Source of the DNA: an uncultured Bdellovibrio sp.
GTDB taxonomy: Bacteria > Bdellovibrionota > Bdellovibrionia > Bdellovibrionales > Bdellovibrionaceae
Direction: 5' to 3'
DNA: 10,725 nucleotides
Assembly: GCA_946482355.1 (NCBI GenBank)
Contig: CAMLRE010000029.1
Span: forward strand, 1 to 10,725
Under the pieces are notes generated by a model that had not been told where the DNA came from, did no database searches, and saw only the letters and a list, made by a program, of their open reading frames with translations. A program made the position numbers and the translations under genes. Shown piece after piece: positions 4,888-10,725 of this stretch (positions are counted from its first letter, which is position 1; each line of letters begins with the position of its first letter).

Positions 4888-6774
4888 TTAATTTGATAAA
4901 TCGTATTTACGAACTTCCATGTGAAGCTTGAGTTGAATTTCGCGATCCACATAATTTACCTGAATTGGTTCTAAACCACCGTATTCAGTGCCGTCGTAAG
5001 CAGGCACTCCATCTTTTAATTCATAGTGTGAGTTCTTAGAAAATGGCAAACCATCATTAAGCTGTTTTAAAGGAGTTGGATCTTTCAATCTATTAACAAA
5101 GCTCACTGAGTATTGAAATTTTTTATTTCCCGCAGAATCTGCAAAAGCTTTACACGTTAGCGAATTTTCTAGTTTAATAATATAGTGATTGCCATTGCCA
5201 ATCGCGTTTAATTGCGCAAAAGAACATTCATTAATATCACCTGATGGGCCTTTGATTTTTAAAAACAACTCGTCAGCCGTTGAGCCGAACATATTTCCTG
5301 CAGGCACAGAAGGTTCTGAAAAAACCACTCCAGAGTACGTACGAGCTACATCTACCCAATGTAAATGCCACTCACAACGCTTAAATGAATCACGACTTCC
5401 GCAGTAATTGCCTTGGCTAACAGACACTCCCACTTTAGTGTTATCTAACTGAGAACGTACATTATCCAAATGAACTTCGACAACAGAACCTTCATTAACT
5501 GTAATCAATAAATCTCTGGTGTTATTAGTATGATTACTCACGTATTCAACCTTGCCCTGGTCTGTCTGCGATGAAAAAGCTACTTCAGGAAAAAGGATTT
5601 GCTGACCCTTTGCAAAACTTGAAATAACCTGACCTGTTAATGTTGTTGAGTATTGCTGATAACTAACTTCTAAATTACGCGTTTCAGTGTTTTTCTCATA
5701 AGAAATATTTAAGCACGCAGCGGTTTTTGTACATTCTGCCGGAGCACTGTCATTACTAGCTTTTAATTCAAAAGGAACAACAAACGAATCGTAGGCTGCC
5801 TGATACAACTGATTCACGATGTCGTTACGATCGCCTTTAATAAAAACATTCAACATTTCGGATTGAATAATTTTTTTAAGATTTGTTTCGATATCGGCCT
5901 TAATATATGGCGGTTTTTGTACCGATAGCGACATTGATAATTTTTCGTAAATTTTTGATCTATCTAACTGAATTCTTGAATCAGCCTCGATAAAGCCAAC
6001 CTTAACTTCAAAAGAGGCTTGAACATCGACCTCATTAAAATAAAGTGCTTCGTTGACAACAAAATCAGCCTTATCTTTTGGAATGATTAAATTTAATGTG
6101 AATGGTCGATTTAATTCGCACTGATCAGAACCTACGATATTTTTAGGAGTAACATCATATGTTTCACCCGCAAAACTGATAGAAAATTGCTTAGGACATC
6201 CGTCGAGTGGACCAAAAGCAATTGATTCTGAAAATCCTCTTTCAACTAAAGCATTTTTAACTTTGTCAGCATCAACTAGATAACTCAGAGGCAAATCAAT
6301 GGTATTGATTCCATCTGAAGCCGGAACTTGTTTTGAAAAACCGTCTACAAGAATTGCGTGTAACGGCACTAAGACTTTATCGCCCATATCTTTTACTTGA
6401 ACACGCGCATTGTCTGATTTTTTATATAAGTAAAGCTTTGGAGCAATATAAACTGCTTCCTTAGTTCTAATATTTGTCTTTGACCTAATTGTAAAAGCAT
6501 TTACATTTAAATTAGATGGCAAGTTCAAAGAAGCTAAACTAGTCTCTTTCATTTTTTGCTCGGCAACTTGATAACCTTCTTCAGTAAGTTGCTTTGACGT
6601 AATTAATACACTTGGAGTTATCTGGCTTTCTTCTGTTTGCCAATATTCGTTTCCTTCAACGACTTGTTTTCCTGATGAAGGCGCTTTATCTACATTATTT
6701 GTTACTTCTTTACTGCAAGCTGCTAATAGCATGACTGCTAATAAAGTTCCGAATCTACACGTTTTTAATTTCAT
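4888..6774 (-). CDS. Large predicted lipoprotein, unknown family
   Basis: This is a 628-residue protein. Its N-terminus has basic residues, a hydrophobic stretch and lipobox Leu-Ala-Ala-Cys with the lipidated Cys20; Ser at +2 would favour the outer membrane by the E. coli rule. ATG 6774 follows AGGGGG (6785-6780) by five bases. A linker reaches about residue 50. The rest alternates hydrophobic and polar residues, suggesting several beta-rich domains, with a tandem feel (repeated segments resembling K-x-x-I-x-x-E and FEVKVGFI/FELKAS). Eight further cysteines occur, including a close pair GNYCG...KRCEWHLHW in the last third. The C-terminal 60 residues contain Tyr/Gly-rich turns and a final strand. 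I recognise no domain. It leads a three-gene envelope operon and its ribosome-binding site is covered by a hairpin (6781-6820). It could be a surface or adhesion protein, but nothing in the sequence proves that. Confidence 0.8.
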   Translation of the reverse strand: MKLKTCRFGTLLAVMLLAACSKEVTNNVDKAPSSGKQVVEGNEYWQTEESQITPSVLITSKQLTEEGYQVAEQKMKETSLASLNLPSNLNVNAFTIRSKTNIRTKEAVYIAPKLYLYKKSDNARVQVKDMGDKVLVPLHAILVDGFSKQVPASDGINTIDLPLSYLVDADKVKNALVERGFSESIAFGPLDGCPKQFSISFAGETYDVTPKNIVGSDQCELNRPFTLNLIIPKDKADFVVNEALYFNEVDVQASFEVKVGFIEADSRIQLDRSKIYEKLSMSLSVQKPPYIKADIETNLKKIIQSEMLNVFIKGDRNDIVNQLYQAAYDSFVVPFELKASNDSAPAECTKTAACLNISYEKNTETRNLEVSYQQYSTTLTGQVISSFAKGQQILFPEVAFSSQTDQGKVEYVSNHTNNTRDLLITVNEGSVVEVHLDNVRSQLDNTKVGVSVSQGNYCGSRDSFKRCEWHLHWVDVARTYSGVVFSEPSVPAGNMFGSTADELFLKIKGPSGDINECSFAQLNAIGNGNHYIIKLENSLTCKAFADSAGNKKFQYSVSFVNRLKDPTPLKQLNDGLPFSKNSHYELKDGVPAYDGTEYGGLEPIQVNYVDREIQLKLHMEVRKYDLSN

Positions 6775-6780
6775 ATTTTC

Positions 6781-6820
6781 CCCCTATTTAAGAAAATTGG
6801 TTAATTTTTACAAATAGGGG
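6781..6820 (-). promoter_or_regulatory. Hairpin sequestering the ribosome-binding site of the 6774 gene
   Basis: Read on the - strand, CCCCTATTT (6820-6812) pairs perfectly with AAATAGGGG (6789-6781). A G-U pair, a small internal loop and an inner 6-bp helix (AAAATT 6808-6803 with AATTTT 6798-6793, loop AACC) extend it. The 3' arm contains most of the purine-rich Shine-Dalgarno of the lipoprotein gene; only one G and AAAAT lie between stem and ATG. No U-tract follows. It parallels the hairpin in front of the 1411 gene in stem length and position of the ribosome-binding site, though not in sequence. Confidence 0.7.
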
Positions 6821-6841
6821 TAAAGCAAACAAAAGACCTGC

Positions 6842-6850
6842 ATGATAACA
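6842..6850 (-). promoter_or_regulatory. Candidate extended -10 promoter for the 6774 operon
   Basis: On the - strand TGT followed by TATCAT (6847-6842) matches an extended -10 element with five of six consensus bases. No good -35 is seen, which fits extended -10 promoters. Transcription would start near 6835, giving a leader of about 60 bases that contains the whole 6781-6820 hairpin. TATAAC at 6865-6860 is an alternative -10. Confidence 0.4.
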
Positions 6851-6884
6851 GTTAAACGAGTTATATTTGATTTGAACGTGATTT

Positions 6885-6902
6885 ATTCCGGAATTCCGGA
6901 AT
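6885..6902. repeat. 18-bp perfect palindrome, candidate operator
   Basis: ATTCCGGAATTCCGGAAT is fully self-complementary and consists of two overlapping copies of ATTCCGGAAT. It sits between the hydrolase gene (stop 6947) and the lipoprotein gene, about 35 bases upstream of the candidate extended -10 on the - strand. As RNA it could form a 7-bp stem with loop AATT, but neither side carries a U-run, so a dimeric or tetrameric regulator site is more likely than a terminator. I cannot name the regulator. Confidence 0.55.
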
Positions 6903-6913
6903 GCGATATGAGT

Positions 6914-6933
6914 AATTCTATACTTTTAGAATT
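6914..6933. repeat. Inverted repeat downstream of the hydrolase gene
   Basis: AATTCTA (6914-6920) and TAGAATT (6927-6933) form a 7-bp AT-rich stem with loop TACTTT, 14 bases after the stop of the - strand hydrolase gene. It is where a terminator of the signalling operon would be expected, but the stem is weak and no U-tract follows in the - direction. It may terminate inefficiently or only protect the mRNA end. Confidence 0.35.
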
Positions 6934-6946
6934 TAAATTAAACTTT

Positions 6947-7888
6947 TTAATCGATATCTGAAAATTTACGGGGGGTCGCAATTAACCCAAGCTCAGTCGA
7001 CACCTCGGCTTGACGGCCGTACTTAGGAAAAATAAATAATCCATCGGCTGGACAAAAGTATTCGTTACCGGCTGGTGTGATTCCTAAAATATCGTTTTCT
7101 TTTATTTGCTGTAGGTTTTGAAAGCCAGGCATAAGCTCAGAACCCGTGATAAATTTAGTTAGATGCTGAGTGATCTTAAAATAGCTCACATCGTCTTTTT
7201 TTGGTGGAGCTATGATAAGTTCGGCATTTAAATAGAAAAGTTGCTCACAGATCGATTTAGCTAGATTTAAATCAAATCCATTCTGACTAATCTCGATCAC
7301 TAGGGCAGGGATTTTTTCTCCCCTAGCAAATTCCATTAAGGTCTTCCCGTCTTTTGAAAATCCGGAAGAGTCAAAAGTAATAATCGGCCACTCGTTATTA
7401 ATCACTACCGCTGATAGAACTAATGATTCTTCTTCCGGTAACATAAAAAACGGCGAAAGAGTGGGTTCGGTGGTTTGGTGAAGATCGATAATAAAACGTG
7501 GTTGAAGCTTTTTTATTGCTGTTTCAACTTCCATCGCACGATAGTATTCATGACCCTTTTCAATTTTAGGAACATCAATGGGAGCCTGAAAACTTCGGTT
7601 TAAGTCTTTGTTTATAAAACGCTGATTTTTTTCGTAAGCCGGAACATTACATAAAAGAACCGCAAAGGTATAAGGTGCTTTATGATTTGATTTAAGTGTT
7701 TTTTCTAGAAACAGATTTAACACTTGAAGACCGATCACTTCATTACCGTGAACAAGCGCCGTAAAAAGAATGTCTGGGTTTTCTGACATCGTAAAACCGT
7801 GGTGATCGATAGACCGATACCCCGGCTGCACACGAAACCGATTATGGAGCGTTTTAAATTTTTCTAGTTCGGCTTCGTGTTGGGTCAT
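6947..7888 (-). CDS. Succinylglutamate desuccinylase/aspartoacylase-type zinc hydrolase
   Basis: This is a 313-residue protein counted from ATG 7886-7888, seven bases after the stop of the regulator gene. The frame stays open to 7981, but that start would overlap the regulator by 86 bases, and the family core does not need those residues. No good ribosome-binding site is seen, so translational coupling is likely. Zinc-carboxypeptidase-like motifs appear in family order: HGNE (47-50, zinc ligands H47 and E50), NKDLNRSF with R98 for substrate carboxylate, DLHQT with third ligand H137, and LVIEISQNG with E199 as likely catalytic Glu. Family knowledge: these enzymes remove an acyl group from an N-acyl amino acid or similar small amide; substrates vary, so AstE or aspartoacylase activity cannot be assigned. 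No signal peptide is seen, so it is cytoplasmic. Its place behind a kinase-cyclase pair suggests co-regulated or signalling-linked metabolism. Confidence 0.85.
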   Translation of the reverse strand: MTQHEAELEKFKTLHNRFRVQPGYRSIDHHGFTMSENPDILFTALVHGNEVIGLQVLNLFLEKTLKSNHKAPYTFAVLLCNVPAYEKNQRFINKDLNRSFQAPIDVPKIEKGHEYYRAMEVETAIKKLQPRFIIDLHQTTEPTLSPFFMLPEEESLVLSAVVINNEWPIITFDSSGFSKDGKTLMEFARGEKIPALVIEISQNGFDLNLAKSICEQLFYLNAELIIAPPKKDDVSYFKITQHLTKFITGSELMPGFQNLQQIKENDILGITPAGNEYFCPADGLFIFPKYGRQAEVSTELGLIATPRKFSDID

Positions 7889-7895
7889 TAAACGA

Positions 7896-9098
7896 TTATG
7901 CTGTCTTTTTATCAAATGAGTCACTAGTTGCTGCAGACTTTTCTTTGATTTCAGCAATTTGCTGTTCAGTGACTTGATCACTAGGCTTTAAATAGATTTT
8001 TGTAAGAGCCTTTTGACCTTTTAATTGAAAATTACCCAGATCTTTAGCCTGTGGCAACTTATCAATAATTACTTTTGCAAATGATTCAGAAATTGCAACA
8101 TTTGAACCCGGCAATTGATGCGTAAAGCTTTCTAAGCGATGAACTAGATCAACATCTGGTGATGTTGAGTCAAATGATTTCTGCTTGATGGTTCCACGAA
8201 GTGTCTGAATTTCAATTTCATGTAGATTAATCGATACATCTTTCGCTAAATGTAAGCCGATGCCACACTCTATTTTAAGTCCATGTTTTAAATTTAGTGC
8301 TCGCAAGAAACTTCTAAACTCCGTAGCTGTAGCTAATGCAGACTCTACAGGGTTTGAAGTCGACTCAAGTAAACCAAAATGAGCATATGCTGAATCCCCA
8401 GCGTGTGACTCGCGCCAGCCGCCCTGACGTAGCACCGACTCTGAGAATCCTTTTAAGATAACAGATCTGACTGATGCGCCATCAATTGTAATATCATGAG
8501 TTTCAGAAGAGTTAATGATATCAAAACAAATTAAAGCTAAATCTCTTCTCATTGGAAACTTTAAAGAATTACTTTGAATAGCAGATAATACAAACGGCGG
8601 TGCCCACGCTTCAAGCTCTTTGCGTGCTTGCTCCTCAATGGCTTTGGCTTGTTTTAAATCTTCTGTCATTTTTTGAAGATCTTTATTTTGTTTTTCTAAT
8701 AAGCTGTTTTTTTCAAATAATTCTTTCTCTAAATTATACGTTTCCATCACAGATTTTAATCTATGAACAAGGTCTTCGACATCCCACGGCTTTTTAATGT
8801 AATCATGAACACCAGCTTTTCTGATTGAGTCTACGACTAGATCTTCCTCTGAATATCCCGTCGCAATTACTCTTTTCGTAGACGGATGAGTTCTTTTTAC
8901 GATTTCTAAAAAGTTAACGCCGACCATTCCAGGCATTTTTTGATCAGATACAACAATACAAGGATTTAGTTTTGTTAAAGCATCAAGAGCCTTTAGCGGA
9001 CTATCAAATACTTGAATTTCCCAATCTTCCGGCATCGCAGCCTCGAATACTGTTAAGTTCATAGGTTCATCATCTACATAAACTACTAAGGGCTTCAT
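7896..9098 (-). CDS. Response regulator with class III nucleotide cyclase output
   Basis: This is a 400-residue protein with strong ribosome-binding site AAGGGAGG (9110-9103) four bases before ATG. Residues 1-118 are a receiver domain: acidic pair D9/D10, phospho-acceptor D52 (SDQKMPG), T80 and K103 before Pro. A coiled coil of about 119-163 follows, then a class III cyclase domain at about 184-375 with FDI (metal D193), AGDS (metal D235), GIGLH (279-283), a VDLVHRLES segment and LKG (359-361). Compared with canonical cyclases, D310 (adenine-side Asp) and R321 (transition-state Arg) are kept, but the adenine-side Lys is S231 and the transition-state Asn is D317. Family knowledge: such proteins make cAMP or cGMP when phosphorylated and dimerised. 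The substitutions make activity or substrate choice uncertain. It shares ATGA with the kinase gene upstream, so the kinase is its obvious partner. Confidence 0.9.
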   Translation of the reverse strand: MKPLVVYVDDEPMNLTVFEAAMPEDWEIQVFDSPLKALDALTKLNPCIVVSDQKMPGMVGVNFLEIVKRTHPSTKRVIATGYSEEDLVVDSIRKAGVHDYIKKPWDVEDLVHRLKSVMETYNLEKELFEKNSLLEKQNKDLQKMTEDLKQAKAIEEQARKELEAWAPPFVLSAIQSNSLKFPMRRDLALICFDIINSSETHDITIDGASVRSVILKGFSESVLRQGGWRESHAGDSAYAHFGLLESTSNPVESALATATEFRSFLRALNLKHGLKIECGIGLHLAKDVSINLHEIEIQTLRGTIKQKSFDSTSPDVDLVHRLESFTHQLPGSNVAISESFAKVIIDKLPQAKDLGNFQLKGQKALTKIYLKPSDQVTEQQIAEIKEKSAATSDSFDKKTA

Positions 9099-10725
9099 GC
9101 GGCCTCCCTTATCTTATTGGAATCAACTAATGCAGGAAGCGTAATTAAAAATTCAGTTCCTACATTCAGTTCTGAAAAAACTTTAATCTGACCACCATGT
9201 CGTTCAATTTCTTTAGAAACAATATGCAATCCTAGACCAGTACCCTTACCAACATCTTTAGTGGTAAAGAATGGATCAAAAATTCTATTAAGAATTTCCG
9301 CTTTTATACCTTTGCCATTATCTTTAATAGAAATAACAATCCTATTTTCTTCAACAGTGCCTTTAATATGTATGAATTTTTCATTCTTATCTAAAGCATC
9401 TAGACTATTGGAAATTAAGTTCATGAATACTTGGTTAAGGCCTACTAAATTTCCATGTGTCACACAATCTGCGGAAAGTTCACACTTAAAATCAACACCT
9501 CTAAGTTTGCTCTTTAGAATAGTCTGAATTGAGTGAACCGACTCCTGGATTCTAATTTCTTTGAATTCCGCTTGATTTAATCCGGTAAAGTTACGCAAAC
9601 TTTTAACGATATCCACGGTCAATGAGGTGCCTTCTTTAATTGCACCGAAAAGCTTTTCAATCATTTTTCGATCGGCTGTCTCAGGCAGCATAGCGTAAAC
9701 TTTTTTCTCAAGTGGAATAATTGCACCGCTTACATAATTGATTGAATTATTAATTTCATGCGCAATACCCGCGCTTACCGTACCAAGAGAAGCTAATTTA
9801 GCCGACTGCACAAGTTCGGCTTGAGTTGATTTCAAAGAGGTTAAAGCTTCTTCTAAATGCTTCGTTTTCTCTACAACTTTATTCTCAAGATTAATTAAAA
9901 GCTCGTCACGCTCTACATATGTTATTTCGATGTTCTGATTCACTGCTGCAGCTAGAAAGAAAACACCAGCTACTGACCCCAAAGGCATAATCATGTAGGA
10001 ATCAATCAAGCCGGTAATATGTAATAAGTCATTCATTCCGGCTAAAACAAATATAGAAATTGAGAAAATACCTAATTTAATATTTCGATCAAATCCTTTT
10101 TTAAATCCTTCATTTATCGAATGAATCAAAAATGAAGAAAGGCAAATAAACGCAAATGGGATAGGGATTGTTGTACCAAGCTGTACAACGTCTGGACTTC
10201 CACCGAAAATAATTAAAGATTCACCTAAAATAAATGCGCCTACGAACGATCGAATTTCAAGTTTACCCAGATATCCATATTTATGAAAAAAATAAATGTA
10301 ACTGTAGGAGCCTATCCATACAAATACATCAGCCACTTTGTGCGCATAAATCATTCTAATGTCAAAATCAAAAATATTTGCAGTCGTAAGGACCGAGTAA
10401 ATAGCAAACGAAACAGAACCAATAAAAAGACTTAAGACATATTTATTCTCCACACGACGGGAAAAAATAAATAAAGAAAAAACCGCTAAAATCAACAAAC
10501 ATCCGGCAGATAAAATATTTAAGATAACATCAAAGAAATAATATTTAGCTGTGGTATTCTCGACCTGCGGGAACTTATTGATTCTCGCAAAGTATTTTGA
10601 ATATGTAATCACATGCCAATCCACTTTCGCATTCTTCTTTATATACTTACAATCGACGACAGCTCTTGAATAAAATGCAGACGTTTTTGAAAATGAATCA
10701 TCTCCAGTTTGCAGAAATAATTCGT
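9095..10725 (-). CDS. Multi-span sensor histidine kinase, N-terminus beyond the window
   Basis: The frame is open without a stop to the right edge (542 residues visible), so the GTG at 10622-10624 is only an internal codon and the gene is partial. The first 70 or so visible residues are polar and look like the end of an extracytoplasmic domain. About seven hydrophobic spans follow, resembling the 7TMR-DISM type of sensor, then a coiled coil with [16 protein letters not shown]. The kinase core has a HisKA H-box, [10 protein letters not shown], with the phospho-His codon at 9758-9760; N-box [16 protein letters not shown]1 DNGKGI (Asp codon 9320-9322); F-box FDPFFTTK; and G2 GKGTGLGL. It thus phosphorylates itself and then a receiver domain. 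The stop TGA overlaps the start of the receiver-cyclase gene (ATGA), implying coupled synthesis. Its promoter is outside the window. The signal sensed is unknown. Confidence 0.92.
   Translation of the reverse strand, partial: ELFLQTGDDSFSKTSAFYSRAVVDCKYIKKNAKVDWHVITYSKYFARINKFPQVENTTAKYYFFDVILNILSAGCLLILAVFSLFIFSRRVENKYVLSLFIGSVSFAIYSVLTTANIFDFDIRMIYAHKVADVFVWIGSYSYIYFFHKYGYLGKLEIRSFVGAFILGESLIIFGGSPDVVQLGTTIPIPFAFICLSSFLIHSINEGFKKGFDRNIKLGIFSISIFVLAGMNDLLHITGLIDSYMIMPLGSVAGVFFLAAAVNQNIEITYVERDELLINLENKVVEKTKHLEEALTSLKSTQAELVQSAKLASLGTVSAGIAHEINNSINYVSGAIIPLEKKVYAMLPETADRKMIEKLFGAIKEGTSLTVDIVKSLRNFTGLNQAEFKEIRIQESVHSIQTILKSKLRGVDFKCELSADCVTHGNLVGLNQVFMNLISNSLDALDKNEKFIHIKGTVEENRIVISIKDNGKGIKAEILNRIFDPFFTTKDVGKGTGLGLHIVSKEIERHGGQIKVFSELNVGTEFLITLPALVDSNKIREAA

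Noticed and set aside
5189..5407. Open frame of 72 codons on the + strand
   Set aside because: It is entirely opposite the large lipoprotein gene and has no ribosome-binding site or recognisable content.
7889..7981. Longer N-terminus for the zinc hydrolase
   Set aside because: It would overlap the regulator gene by 86 bases with no ribosome-binding site; the catalytic core is complete from ATG 7888.

Overview
The window reads as a piece of an AT-rich Gram-negative chromosome. It has signal peptides, lipoboxes, a BamB-like beta-propeller and a two-component operon, and shows no insertion sequence, tRNA, rRNA or CRISPR array. The style (many exported proteins of unknown family, short AT-rich leaders, a receiver-cyclase regulator) suggests a Bdellovibrionota-type bacterium, possibly a predator. 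That assignment is an impression from protein style, not a proven identification.

Layout: the left 4.1 kb is on the + strand and everything from 4220 to the right edge is on the - strand. The two halves converge on a strong bidirectional terminator at 4177-4214. The + half holds the end of a BamB-like PQQ-repeat protein, a small lipoprotein, an exported protein with an ADP-ribosyltransferase-like motif pattern (1411-2427), an exported Fic-domain protein with a complete catalytic motif (2461-3606), and a small exported two-cysteine protein (3723-4145). The second half of this set looks like a small exported-effector locus: one putative NAD-using enzyme and one nucleotide transferase 33 bases apart, both with cleavable signal peptides.

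The - half, read right to left, has two blocks. The first is a signalling operon. It comprises a multi-membrane-span histidine kinase that runs off the window edge, a receiver plus class III cyclase regulator overlapping it by four bases, and a zinc-dependent succinylglutamate desuccinylase/aspartoacylase-type hydrolase 7 bases further on. The second block is a three-gene envelope operon: a 628-residue lipoprotein, a six-cysteine exported protein and a tiny single-span membrane protein. None of these three is recognised.

The most striking non-coding signal is that the lead genes of two operons (1411 on +, 6774 on -) each carry a hairpin with a perfect 9-bp stem whose 3' arm contains the ribosome-binding site. 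This suggests control of translation by RNA structure. An 18-bp perfect palindrome at 6885-6902 sits upstream of the second operon and could be an operator.
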